A DNA stretch of 64,000 nucleotides from Pseudomonas lijiangensis (lineage in GTDB: Bacteria > Pseudomonadota > Gammaproteobacteria > Pseudomonadales > Pseudomonadaceae). The number at the start of each line of letters is the position of its first letter. Position 1 is the first letter of the stretch. Location of the stretch: assembly GCF_018968705.1 (NCBI RefSeq), contig NZ_CP076668.1, positions 5,529,001 through 5,593,000 on the forward strand, in the 5' to 3' direction. The translations under genes and the position numbers were made by a program. Under the pieces are notes generated by a model. That model did not search any database. It was not told where the DNA came from and worked only from the letters and a program-made list of their open reading frames with translations. This document shows, in pieces, positions 40,320 to 49,277 of this stretch.

Positions 40320-40553
40320 AATTTACGAAAGTGTGATGGAAGCAATCACTTGCTAGCTCTATAGAACCGATTTGGGGTAATTTCGGCACCATTAGCGTGG
40401 TGTCGGACCCATTTTGGTCCTACGACAAAGAGCCGTGATCGTGAGCAGGCGTTAAAGACCCGACCAGGCGACAACGCCAGTTCCTTTCTTCACCCTTGTA
40501 GACCGTTCTGTCCACCCCCATATTGGGGCGACCGATGCGTGAAGGAATCCACC
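40320..40553. other. Upstream region of gshA
   Basis: 234 bases without a gene. Two small inverted repeats are seen: ggacc-cattt-tggtcc near 40407 and cccca-tat-tgggg at 40516-40528, the latter about 15 bases before the gshA ribosome-binding site. Confidence 0.4.
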
Positions 40554-42143
40554 TTGAGCGAATTTCTCAACCGCCGCCTGGCTCTTCTTGGCGAGCGTAA
40601 CAACCTCTCTCTGCTGGAGCAGTGCCTGCACGGTATCGAGCGAGAATGCCTGCGCGTTACCGACCAGGCACGTCTGGCACAGACGCCTCACCCGCAATCC
40701 CTGGGTGCAGCACTGACCAATGGACTGATCACCACCGATTATTCCGAATCGCTGCTGGAGTTCATCACGCCGGCCCTGACGGACCCCGCACAGACCCTCG
40801 ACAGCCTCGACCGGATTCATCGCTTCGCCTACAGCAAGCTGAACGACGAATACCTCTGGAGCCCTTCGATGCCGTGCCCGTTGCCGGCCGAAGAAGATAT
40901 TCCGATTGCCTATTACGGCACCTCGAACATCGGCAAGCTCAAGTACGTGTACCGCAAGGGTCTGGCGCTGCGTTATGGCAAGACCATGCAGTGCATTGCC
41001 GGGATTCATTACAACTTCTCGCTGCCGGAAGACGTCTGGTCGCTGCTCAAGCAGACCGAAGACTTCGACGGCGACGCCCGGGATTACCAGTCGCATTCCT
41101 ACATTGCGCTGATCCGGAACTTCCGTCGCTACAGCTGGCTGCTGATGTACCTGTTCGGCGCTTCGCCGGCACTGGACGCCGGTTTCCTGCGGGGCCGCGC
41201 CCACCAGCTGGAGCATTTCGACGCCGATACGCTGTATCTGCCTTATGCCACCAGCCTGCGCATGAGCGACCTGGGTTATCAGAGCAAGGCACAAGCCGAC
41301 CTGACGCCGTGTTACAACGATCTGGTGAGCTACACCGACAGCCTGCGCAAAGCGGTGGCAACGCCTTACGCGCCGTATGTGGAAACCGGCACCCACGACA
41401 GCAATGGCGAGTGGATACAGCTCAACACCAACGTGTTGCAGATCGAAAACGAGTACTACTCCAACATTCGTCCCAAGCGCGTGACCTATTCGGGCGAACG
41501 CCCCATCCAGGCGCTGGTGGCCCGTGGTGTGCAGTACGTCGAGGTTCGTTGCCTGGACATCAATCCGTTCCTGCCGACCGGTATCAATCTGGAGCAGGCT
41601 CGCTTCATCGACGCTTTCATCCTGTTCTGCGCCCTTGAAGAAAGCCCGCAACTGGCAAGCCACGAATGCTCCGACGCGGGTTCCAACTTCCTGTCGGTGG
41701 TCAAGGAAGGCCGTCGTCCAGGCCTGACATTGCAGCGCAATCATTCGACTATCGAACTGAAAGCCTGGGCCACCGAACTGCTGGAGAAGATCACGCCCCT
41801 GGCACAGTTGCTGGACAAGGCCCAGAACAGCGACGAGCACATCAAATCGATTGCAGCCCAACAGGCCAAGGTCGATGACTCGTCACTGACGCCATCGGCA
41901 CAAGTGCTGGCCAGCATGCGGGCAAATGAAGAAGGCTTCACCGCCTTCTCGTTCCGCCAGAGCCAGAAACATGCCGAATACTTCCGCAGCCACCCGCTGG
42001 GCGCAGAAGATCAGGCTCAGTTCGAAGCCCTGGCCAAAACCTCCATTGCGGAACAGGCAGAACTGGAAGAAACCGAAGAAGTCGTGGATTTCGACATCTT
42101 CGTCGGTGCGTATCAGGCGAGCATTCTGTCGATCAGTAACTGA
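40554..42143 (+). CDS. gshA: Glutamate-cysteine ligase
   Basis: About 529 residues of the proteobacterial GshA, which makes gamma-glutamylcysteine, the first step of glutathione synthesis, with ATP. Motifs: [15 protein letters not shown] at the N-terminus, SLLEFITP (ligand region), [18 protein letters not shown], and [16 protein letters not shown] choose the TTG at 40554 ([17 protein letters not shown]) because AAGGA sits 7 bases before it; a GTG at 40539 would put that site inside the gene but remains possible and adds five residues. It lies after tex and the thioesterase, as in P. aeruginosa. Confidence 0.93.
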   Translation: MSEFLNRRLALLGERNNLSLLEQCLHGIERECLRVTDQARLAQTPHPQSLGAALTNGLITTDYSESLLEFITPALTDPAQTLDSLDRIHRFAYSKLNDEYLWSPSMPCPLPAEEDIPIAYYGTSNIGKLKYVYRKGLALRYGKTMQCIAGIHYNFSLPEDVWSLLKQTEDFDGDARDYQSHSYIALIRNFRRYSWLLMYLFGASPALDAGFLRGRAHQLEHFDADTLYLPYATSLRMSDLGYQSKAQADLTPCYNDLVSYTDSLRKAVATPYAPYVETGTHDSNGEWIQLNTNVLQIENEYYSNIRPKRVTYSGERPIQALVARGVQYVEVRCLDINPFLPTGINLEQARFIDAFILFCALEESPQLASHECSDAGSNFLSVVKEGRRPGLTLQRNHSTIELKAWATELLEKITPLAQLLDKAQNSDEHIKSIAAQQAKVDDSSLTPSAQVLASMRANEEGFTAFSFRQSQKHAEYFRSHPLGAEDQAQFEALAKTSIAEQAELEETEEVVDFDIFVGAYQASILSISN

Positions 42144-42159
42144 TCAGTAGGAATCGGGC

Positions 42160-42247
42160 GGCGCTCCGCTCATTCGCGAAAACGGTATTTCAAACGATGT
42201 TTATCTGTCGGTTGTGATAATGCTTTCGCGGATGAATCCGCTCCCAC
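42160..42247. repeat. REP pair
   Basis: A degenerate unit (gcgctccgctcattcgcgaa) and a good inverted unit (tttcgcggatgaatccgctcccac) between gshA and the convergent AAA ATPase gene. Confidence 0.75.
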
Positions 42248-42266
42248 TTTGCGTGTGTGCCTGTTT

Positions 42267-43433
42267 TCAATCATGCCAATGCCAGGCAGGTGCATCCAAA
42301 GGCCTCTGGCCTTGTACTTCTGTCTGGCCAAGGGTCTTTTGCAGGACGATTTTCTGGCAGTCTTCATGGCGGCTCAGCTCCCTGATCAGGATGCTTGAGT
42401 GGGACACCACCCAGACCTGACAGCGCTGTGAAACCCGGATGATCAGCCGCGCCAGTGCTGGCAACAGATCGACATGCAGGCTGGTTTCCGGCTCGTTCAA
42501 GACCATCATGGACGGTGGTCGAGGCGTCAGCAGTGCGGCCATGAGCAGCAGATAACGCAGTGTCCCGTCCGAAAGCTCGGCCGCCGTCAGGGGGCGAAGC
42601 AGCCCGTGCTGATGAAAGAGCAGGCTGAACAACCCTCCGGGCGTTGCATCGATTTCCAGCCGGGTGCCGGGAAACGCATCCTCAAGCGCCTGATGCAGAT
42701 CCTCCACTTCGCCCACTTCAATGATGGTCTGCAAAGCAGCCGCCAGGTTGCGCCCGTCGTGGTTCAGCACCGGCGTGCGAGTGCCCAGTTGCGGCTGGCG
42801 AACCGGTGCGTCCCGGTCGATGCGGAAATGGTCGTAGAAACGCCAGCCCTTTATAAGCCCACGCATTTCGGCGATTTCGGCAAAGTTTCTCGGGCTGCCC
42901 AGTTGCGCAAACAGGCTGTCGAAGGGTTGCCCATGTTGCTGCAGAATTTCCCAGTCCCGACCCTGACGCGCCCGGATCATCGGCCCCTTGCGATCCACCA
43001 GCAAGGAAGCCGGTCGGTATAAAGGCCCGGCCCAGATGCATTCCCGCTTGATCTCCGGGTCCAGCATGAAGGCGGTCGGGTATGGAAGTGGCTCAGGCAA
43101 TCCCAGGGAAATAGCGAAACCGAAGTCCTCGGTGGCAAAACCCAGGCGCAGGCGTTTCGACTCTCGCCGCACGGATGCCTCCAGCGGCACTTCACCCCGT
43201 TTCATGCGCGAGCTTATGACTTCAGGACCGGCCCACCAAGTCGAATCAAGCCCGCCTTCATGGGCCAGGGCTTCCACCACACCGCCCTGAGCCGTCTCCG
43301 CCAAGAGCCGCAAAGCCTTGTAGAGATTGGACTTGCCGCTCCCGTTATCGCCCGTCACAAGATTGAGCCGCCCCAGGGGCACGACCAGGCTATTGATCGA
43401 GCGGTAATTGGCAACGGCCAGAGTTTTCAACAT
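42267..43433 (-). CDS. AAA-type (ABC/RecF-like) ATPase
   Basis: A 388-residue AAA_21-type ATPase. The N-terminus (LAVANYRSINSLVVPLGRLN) runs into Walker A GDNGSGKSNLYKAL. Signature-like ELSDGTLRYLLLMAALL, Walker B MMVLNEPETSLH and a switch segment VWVVSHSSIL follow. A toprim or nuclease domain is not present. Relatives occur alone or with defence or toxin genes; here there is no partner gene on either side. The role is unknown, possibly DNA repair or phage response. ATG 43433 gives MLKTLAVANYRS. Confidence 0.82.
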   Translation of the reverse strand: MLKTLAVANYRSINSLVVPLGRLNLVTGDNGSGKSNLYKALRLLAETAQGGVVEALAHEGGLDSTWWAGPEVISSRMKRGEVPLEASVRRESKRLRLGFATEDFGFAISLGLPEPLPYPTAFMLDPEIKRECIWAGPLYRPASLLVDRKGPMIRARQGRDWEILQQHGQPFDSLFAQLGSPRNFAEIAEMRGLIKGWRFYDHFRIDRDAPVRQPQLGTRTPVLNHDGRNLAAALQTIIEVGEVEDLHQALEDAFPGTRLEIDATPGGLFSLLFHQHGLLRPLTAAELSDGTLRYLLLMAALLTPRPPSMMVLNEPETSLHVDLLPALARLIIRVSQRCQVWVVSHSSILIRELSRHEDCQKIVLQKTLGQTEVQGQRPLDAPAWHWHD

Positions 43434-43583
43434 TGGCGTAACGACTCCTGAATCCATGGAGCCGCACTATCGCCCACCGGTCGGAAGCACTGCAACCGGT
43501 GTTCTGACCTGCTGGAGAAAACAATCGCTCTCCTGCATCAAGCGGTAAAACGGCCTACAACCTGATGCCGATCAACTCACTTT

Positions 43584-43680
43584 GTGGGAGGCAGCTTGCT
43601 GGCGACTTTCACAAGGCACTGAAAATGTGTTGCCTTCAGCAAGTCGTCGCGGCCAAGGCCCCTCCCACAAGTAACAGCCA
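43584..43680. repeat. Second copy of the long palindromic repeat
   Basis: gtgggaggcagcttgctggc... to ...gccaaggcccctcccac. From gaaaatgtgttgcct onward (about 43621-43680) it nearly equals 30996-31058, including gtcgtcgcggccaaggcccc. The left arm has diverged from the copy at 30955. Confidence 0.78.
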
Positions 43681-43703
43681 TGCCTCACTGATCGGAACCA
43701 GGC

Positions 43704-45161
43704 CTACAACCCACCCACATGAAACGCCTTCACTTCCAGATACTCGTCCAGCCCGTAGCTCGAACCTTCGCGGCCCAGGCCTGACTGTTTGATCCCGCCG
43801 AAGGGCGCGACTTCCATGGAGATGATCCCGGTATTGAGCCCGACCATGCCGAACTCCAGTGCCTCACCAAAACGCCATGAGCGGCGCAGGTCCTGGGTGA
43901 AGTAATAAGCGCCCAGCCCGTAAGGCGTGGCGTTGGCCAGGGCCAGAGCTTCGGCTTCGTCACTGAAGCGCATCAGCGGGGCGACCGGGCCGAAGGTTTC
44001 TTCGTTGGCGAGCAGCATTCCGGCATGAGTATCGCCCAGGACCGTCGGTTGCACGAACTGGTTATCGCCATCCGGAAGACCGCCGTACAGCAGCTTCGCG
44101 CCCTGGCTCAGGGCGTCGTCGATGTGTCGGGCGACCTTGTTCACTGCCGCGGTGTTGATCAGCGGACCAATGGTGACGCCCTCCTCCAGACCGTTGCCGA
44201 CCTTGAGTTTGGCGACCTCTTCCACCAGTCGCTGGGCAAAACGATCATAGATGCCGTCTTGCACCAGAATGCGGTTGGCACAGACGCAGGTCTGCCCGGC
44301 GTTACGGAATTTGCTGAGCATGATGCCGGCCACGGCCTGTTCCAGGTCGGCATCGTCGAACACGATAAACGGCGCATTGCCGCCCAGTTCCAGGCTCAGG
44401 CGCTTGATGTGCTCGGCACTCTGGCGCATCAGCAAGCGCCCCACAGGCGTCGAGCCGGTAAAGGAAATCTTGCGTACCGCCGGGTTGCCGGTCAGCTCTT
44501 CGCCAATACCGGTGGGTAAACCGGTAATGACGTTGAACACGCCCGCCGGAATACCCACGCGCTCGGCCAGCACCGCCAGCGCCAGGGCCGACAGCGGCGT
44601 CAAGTCCGACGGTTTGACGATAATCGGGCAACCCGCTGCCAATGCCGGTGCGCATTTGCGGGTGATCATCGCGTTGGGGAAGTTCCAGGGCGTGATCGCA
44701 GCGCAGACGCCCACAGGTTGCTTGAGGGTCATCAGGCGGCGGTCGGCGCTGGGCGTCGGGATGGTTTCGCCATAGGAGCGGCGCGCCTCTTCGGCGAACC
44801 ATTTGACGAAGCTGGCCCCGTAACGGATTTCACCACGGGACTCGTTGAGCGGCTTGCCCTGCTCAAGGGTCATGATCAGCGCCAGGTCTTCAAGGTTGTC
44901 GAGCATGGCCTGACACCAGCGCTCCAGCAGCAGCGCACGCTCGGCGGCAGGACGTGCGCGCCAGGCAGGCCAGGCACGCTCGGCAGCCTCGATGGCGCGA
45001 CGAGTCTCAGCGCCCGACAAGGCCGGAACCTGCGCCAGGCTTTCGCCTGTTGCCGGGTCAGTCACCGTCAGGGTTGCACCGTCATCGGCGGTCATCCACT
45101 GCCCATCGATGTAAGCGCGTTCTACCAGCAGGCTGGGGTCTTTCAACTGATTCTTGAGCAT
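43704..45161 (-). CDS. gabD: NAD(P)-dependent succinate-semialdehyde dehydrogenase
   Basis: A 485-residue aldehyde dehydrogenase. Catalytic Asn in ITPWNFPNAM, Glu in LELGGNAPFI, nucleophile Cys in NAGQTCVCANR. MITLEQGKPLNESRGE and the NRILVQ segment fit succinate-semialdehyde or glutarate-semialdehyde dehydrogenases (GabD/DavD). It would turn the semialdehyde from amine breakdown into succinate. It is the last gene of the minus-strand cluster, 114 bases after argE-like. The specific substrate is inferred. Confidence 0.85.
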   Translation of the reverse strand: MLKNQLKDPSLLVERAYIDGQWMTADDGATLTVTDPATGESLAQVPALSGAETRRAIEAAERAWPAWRARPAAERALLLERWCQAMLDNLEDLALIMTLEQGKPLNESRGEIRYGASFVKWFAEEARRSYGETIPTPSADRRLMTLKQPVGVCAAITPWNFPNAMITRKCAPALAAGCPIIVKPSDLTPLSALALAVLAERVGIPAGVFNVITGLPTGIGEELTGNPAVRKISFTGSTPVGRLLMRQSAEHIKRLSLELGGNAPFIVFDDADLEQAVAGIMLSKFRNAGQTCVCANRILVQDGIYDRFAQRLVEEVAKLKVGNGLEEGVTIGPLINTAAVNKVARHIDDALSQGAKLLYGGLPDGDNQFVQPTVLGDTHAGMLLANEETFGPVAPLMRFSDEAEALALANATPYGLGAYYFTQDLRRSWRFGEALEFGMVGLNTGIISMEVAPFGGIKQSGLGREGSSYGLDEYLEVKAFHVGGL

Positions 45162-45275
45162 GATCGAGTCCTGTTCCGGGATGACTGCCAGTCTAAGCAG
45201 CCGCCACAGTCCAGGATGCTGAAAGCGGCGAACCAGCAGCGTCGGATGCTGAAATTCGCCGCCCCACGGCAGCCT

Positions 45276-46433
45276 CTACTGCCGCAACGAACCCAGCAGA
45301 CTCTGCAGGAAACGCTCGCCAGCGGTCATCTGGCTGACCTCGATAAACTCGTCGGGTTTGTGGGCCTGCTCGATGGAACCCGGCCCGCAGACCACCACCG
45401 GCACATTGAGACGTCCGGCGAACAGGCCGCCTTCGGTGCCATAGGAAACCTTGATGTGCTGCGTCCCAGGCTCGGCGAAGGCATGCAGCAGGCGCACGGC
45501 CTCGACGCTGGGGTGTGTTTCCAGCGCGGGGTACTCGTTCATGATTTCAATTTCGATGTCCGCCACGCCGGACAATTGCCGGGCCTCGCGCACCAGCACT
45601 TCGGCGCGCTCACGCAATTGCGCCAGCAGCAGATCGGGATCATCCCCTGGCAGGTTGCGGTACTCGAACTCCAGGGTGCAGAGGTTTGGCACGATATTCA
45701 GCGCCTTGCCACCGTCGATACGACCGATATGCACGGTGCTGTAAGGAATGTCATAGCCTTCGTCCCGCGCGCCCTGCTGCTCGACCAGTGCCTGGCTCTT
45801 GCGCAGCTCGGCAATGAAATCGCTGGCCAGATGAATCGCGTTGACCGCACGAGGCGCCAGGGAGGAATGCGCTTCCTGGCCACGGCAGTAGGTGCGATAG
45901 GAACTCTTGCCCTTATGGCCGATGGCGAACTGCATCAGGGTCGGCTCACCGACCACGCATAGAAAGGGTCGTAACGGCGCCAGATGCAGCACGTCCAGCA
46001 AGCGCCGCACGCCGACGCAGCCAATCTCTTCGTCGTGGGACAGCGCCAGTTGCAGCGGACGGCTGAGGGTCATGTCCGCCGCATCGAGCATGGCGTCGAT
46101 GGCCAGGGCAATGAAGCCCTTCATGTCGCAGGTGCCACGGCCATAAATGCGCCCGTCGCGTAGCGTCGCTTCAAACGGCGGCACGGTCCAGGCCTGACCG
46201 GCAGCAGGCACCACGTCGGTATGGCCGGACAGCAAAACACCCGGTTGTTGCCGTGGACCGGTGCTGGCAAACAGGTTGGCCTTCTTGCCGGTTTCGTCCT
46301 TGACGATCAACGACTCGATGCCCTTGCCCGCCAGCAGGTCGCGAACGTATTCGATCAGCGCCATGTTCGACTCCGACGACACCGTATCGAAAGCAATCAG
46401 GCGCTTGAGGATTTCCAGTGCACGGGGCGTCAT
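45276..46433 (-). CDS. argE: ArgE-type acetylornithine deacetylase (M20 family)
   Basis: A 385-residue M20 metallohydrolase. Metal ligands: SGHTDVVP (His-Asp), the Asp of GRGTCDMKGF, the Glu pair in SHDEEIGCVG, and a later His. It cleaves an N-acyl amino acid, for example acetylornithine. Here it is inside a catabolic cluster, overlaps the upstream oxidase gene by 4 bases, and is far from arginine synthesis genes. So it may act on a catabolic N-acyl or opine-like intermediate rather than in arginine synthesis. The symbol marks the family only. Confidence 0.82.
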   Translation of the reverse strand: MTPRALEILKRLIAFDTVSSESNMALIEYVRDLLAGKGIESLIVKDETGKKANLFASTGPRQQPGVLLSGHTDVVPAAGQAWTVPPFEATLRDGRIYGRGTCDMKGFIALAIDAMLDAADMTLSRPLQLALSHDEEIGCVGVRRLLDVLHLAPLRPFLCVVGEPTLMQFAIGHKGKSSYRTYCRGQEAHSSLAPRAVNAIHLASDFIAELRKSQALVEQQGARDEGYDIPYSTVHIGRIDGGKALNIVPNLCTLEFEYRNLPGDDPDLLLAQLRERAEVLVREARQLSGVADIEIEIMNEYPALETHPSVEAVRLLHAFAEPGTQHIKVSYGTEGGLFAGRLNVPVVVCGPGSIEQAHKPDEFIEVSQMTAGERFLQSLLGSLRQ

Positions 46434-47584
46434 GAGGCTTTACTCGCTTGCTCGTTGGCCATGGCGAAACGACGGATGTCGAATGGGCTGATGGACGTGG
46501 TGGTGCTACCGGTGCTGATCAGCTCGGCCATCACATCTCCAACCCCCGGACCAAGCTGGAAGCCGTGCCCGCAGAAGCCGAAGGCATAAAACAGGCCATC
46601 AACCGCGCCGCTACGCCCCATGACCGGCAGCGAATCCGGCGTATAGCCTTCGATGCCGCTCCACACCCGAATGATGTTCAGGTTGCCCACACCGGGCAGC
46701 AACCGGCGCATCTGCTGCACCTGATTGATGATGCTGCGCGGCTCGACATAGGCGCGCCGGTTGATCATGTCCGGTTTGCTGCGAAAGCCACCGCCAATGA
46801 TGATGTTGCCCCGCGGGATCTGCCGGAAATAGATCACTTCGTGGGCAATCTTTGTGTAAACGCCAATCACCGTCGGCAGCGCGTAAGGCACAGGCTCGGT
46901 CACCGCCATTTGCGGCCCGTGGGTGTCCAGTGGAACCGGTTCGCCGAACTGCTCGGACAGCTTCTGACCCCAGGCGCCTGCAGTGATCAGCAGGTTGTCG
47001 GCGGTAAAGATCCGGCCATCGGTGGTGGTGACTTCAAATTCGCCACCGACCTTTTGCACGTGGGCGACCTCGGTGCGCTCCTCGATCCGCGCGCCGGCCC
47101 GAATCGCGGCACGGGCAAAGGCCGGTGCGGCCAGACGCGGGTTGGCGTGACCGTCGTGAGGCGCGTAGGAGCCGCCCTTCACATCAGGCCCAAGAAACGG
47201 GAAACGCTCATGCAGCTCTTTGCCACTGTAGACCTGCAGATCCAGCTGCCGGGCTTCGGGGGCGGCGGCATAGGCTTCCAGTTCCGGGATTTCATCTTCG
47301 CGGTAGCAGACCCGCATGTGCCCTGAAGGAATGAACTCCAGATCGTCGTCAATCAGTTCCGGCAAGCGCTTCCACAAACCCCACGAGCGGTTAGCCAGCT
47401 CCAGTTGACCGAGAAAACGGCCCTGACGACGGACGTTGCCAAAGTTAACGCCACTGGCGTACTGGCCGATCATGTCGCGCTCCAGCAAGGTTACCGACTG
47501 GCCACGCTGGCGCAGGAAGAAGGCCGAAGACGACCCCATGATCCCGCCACCAATGATCAGCACATCGACTTTCGGCTGCTTCAT
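46430..47584 (-). CDS. FAD-dependent amino-acid/opine dehydrogenase subunit (HcnC/SoxB-like)
   Basis: A 384-residue DAO-family flavoprotein. The FAD-binding start is VLIIGGGIMGSSSAFFLRQ, and the C-terminal GYTPDSLPVMG and FCGHGFQLGPGVGDVM are family-typical. It forms the catalytic beta-type subunit of a heterotrimer with the next two gene products, as in HcnABC, opine oxidase or hydroxyproline dehydrogenase. It overlaps both neighbours by 4 bases. Substrate: a secondary amine or opine, not determined. Confidence 0.83.
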   Translation of the reverse strand: MKQPKVDVLIIGGGIMGSSSAFFLRQRGQSVTLLERDMIGQYASGVNFGNVRRQGRFLGQLELANRSWGLWKRLPELIDDDLEFIPSGHMRVCYREDEIPELEAYAAAPEARQLDLQVYSGKELHERFPFLGPDVKGGSYAPHDGHANPRLAAPAFARAAIRAGARIEERTEVAHVQKVGGEFEVTTTDGRIFTADNLLITAGAWGQKLSEQFGEPVPLDTHGPQMAVTEPVPYALPTVIGVYTKIAHEVIYFRQIPRGNIIIGGGFRSKPDMINRRAYVEPRSIINQVQQMRRLLPGVGNLNIIRVWSGIEGYTPDSLPVMGRSGAVDGLFYAFGFCGHGFQLGPGVGDVMAELISTGSTTTSISPFDIRRFAMANEQASKAS

Positions 47585-48987
47585 GACACCACCTCATCTG
47601 TGAGCATGGACAAGGGTTTGACCGGCGCCTGCCCGCGCTGCCGCCCGACCTGTTCGACCGGCACGCTCGCAGCGGCAGCAATCACTTCAGCGCCCGCCTG
47701 TGAGCAATAACGTCCCTGACAGCGCCCCATGCCGACCCGGCTGAACGCCTTGGCGCGGTTGACCTCGCAGGCGCCTTTCTGGCGCACGACGCCCCGCAGT
47801 TCGCCCGCGCTGATCATCTCGCAGCGGCAGACAATCGCATCGTCAGGCAAGGCCGCGGCCTGGGCAGCGGGCCATGGAAAGGCTTCGGTCAACCCGACAC
47901 GGAAACGATCCATGACCTCAAGGTCCTTGCGCACCTGGGCCTGACGCCCCGGATCCACCGGTATATCCAGATCCTGCAACACGGCCAGGGCCGCCAGACG
48001 TCCCGCCTGCTCGGCAGCGTCGGCACCGCGAATCTTCGCTCCATCGCCAGCGGCGTAAACACCTTTGACCGAGGTCCGGCCTTCGTCATCGACAGCCAGC
48101 AGCCATTGGCCGGAATCCTTATCGAAACGCAACTGGCAACCTGCAAGGTCGGCCAGCTGCGTTTCAGGACGCAGGTGATACCCAAGGGCCAGGGCATCGC
48201 AGTCGACCGTCAGGGACGAACCATTGGCCAGACGAACCCGCACCCCACTGACGCCTTGCTGTTCATCACCCAGAATCTGTTCAGGCTGAACGCCCATGTG
48301 TACCGGCACCTTGGCGCTATAGAGCTGAGCCAGCAGTTTCATGCCGTTGAACAGCAACCCCGGACGCGCCAGCAGTTTGGGCAGTGCGCCGATTCGCTTG
48401 CTGAAGGGCGATGTATCGAGTACTGCCGCCACGTCGGCACCCGCTTTCACGTACTGGCTGGCGACCAGATACAGCAACGGGCCGCTGCCCATGAACACGA
48501 CCTGGCTGCCGATGGATACCGACTGCGCCTTGAGGGCAATCTGCGCGCCGCCCAGGCTGTATGTCCCCGCCAGTTGCCAGCCCTTGATGGGCATCAACCG
48601 GTCGGTGGCACCGGTACACAGAATCAGCGCATCGAAATCCTGCACGGTATGCAGCCCTTGGCTGACACAGCACAACTGGCCTGGGGTCAGGTTCCAGGCC
48701 AAAGTGTCGGGCCGATAGTCGATCTTTGAGCGCAGGCGGTCGAAGCTTTCATGCAGCGCACGGGCCTTGGGCGCTTCGGTGCCATACAGCGCCGAATAGT
48801 CACGCTTGAAACCTTCGGGCTGACGTCGGTAGATCTGCCCGCCGTCACGGCGGTTCTCATCGATCAGAATCGGCTTGAGGCCCGCCGCCAGCAGCGTCTC
48901 GGCACAACGGGTGCCCGCAGGCCCGGCACCGATGATGACGACCCTGGCAGCCTTGGGGTCTGCAACGCCTAACCGTGAAGTGGCCAT
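47581..48987 (-). CDS. FAD/NAD-binding dehydrogenase subunit with C-terminal [2Fe-2S] domain (HcnB/OoxA-like)
   Basis: A 468-residue protein. A pyridine-nucleotide-disulfide-type FAD domain begins RVVIIGAGPAGTRCAETLL, with a second Rossmann site (VVFMGSGPLLYLVA). GVYAAGDGAKIRGADAAE closes the FAD site. The C-terminal BFD-type domain has CRCE and GMGRCQGRYC, four Cys for a [2Fe-2S] cluster. It is the alpha-type subunit of the three-part dehydrogenase. The first gene of the trio overlaps it by 19 bases. Confidence 0.84.
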   Translation of the reverse strand: MATSRLGVADPKAARVVIIGAGPAGTRCAETLLAAGLKPILIDENRRDGGQIYRRQPEGFKRDYSALYGTEAPKARALHESFDRLRSKIDYRPDTLAWNLTPGQLCCVSQGLHTVQDFDALILCTGATDRLMPIKGWQLAGTYSLGGAQIALKAQSVSIGSQVVFMGSGPLLYLVASQYVKAGADVAAVLDTSPFSKRIGALPKLLARPGLLFNGMKLLAQLYSAKVPVHMGVQPEQILGDEQQGVSGVRVRLANGSSLTVDCDALALGYHLRPETQLADLAGCQLRFDKDSGQWLLAVDDEGRTSVKGVYAAGDGAKIRGADAAEQAGRLAALAVLQDLDIPVDPGRQAQVRKDLEVMDRFRVGLTEAFPWPAAQAAALPDDAIVCRCEMISAGELRGVVRQKGACEVNRAKAFSRVGMGRCQGRYCSQAGAEVIAAAASVPVEQVGRQRGQAPVKPLSMLTDEVVS

Positions 48988-49277
48988 GTCGCCTCCGGTT
49001 GTGTAGTGACGATATCCAGCCCGTCGCGGACTTCATTGGAGCAGGCGCGCAGGCGTTCGCCGCTGCGGGTCCATACCCAGCAATCCTGGCAGGCGCCCAT
49101 CAGGCAGAAACCGGCCCGACGTCCCGGATCGAATTCGGACTGGCGCAAGGCTGCGCCCTGGGTCAGCAAGGCGACCATCAGGGTGTCGCCCTGCAAGGCT
49201 TCGACGGACTGACCATCGACTTTGAGGCTGACAGTGGGCCGATCACGCTCGCCCAACCTTACGAAACGCCCTTTCAT
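48969..49277 (-). CDS. [2Fe-2S] ferredoxin-like subunit (HcnA-like)
   Basis: A 102-residue iron-sulfur subunit. Cysteines sit in GFCLMGACQDCWVW (C-x4-C-x2-C) plus a later C in RLRACSNEV, the ligands of a plant-type [2Fe-2S] cluster. It transfers electrons within the heterotrimer. Its ATG overlaps the stop of the upstream ABC ATPase gene by 4 bases, so the dehydrogenase and transporter are in one operon. Confidence 0.85.
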   Translation of the reverse strand: MKGRFVRLGERDRPTVSLKVDGQSVEALQGDTLMVALLTQGAALRQSEFDPGRRAGFCLMGACQDCWVWTRSGERLRACSNEVRDGLDIVTTQPEATWPLHG

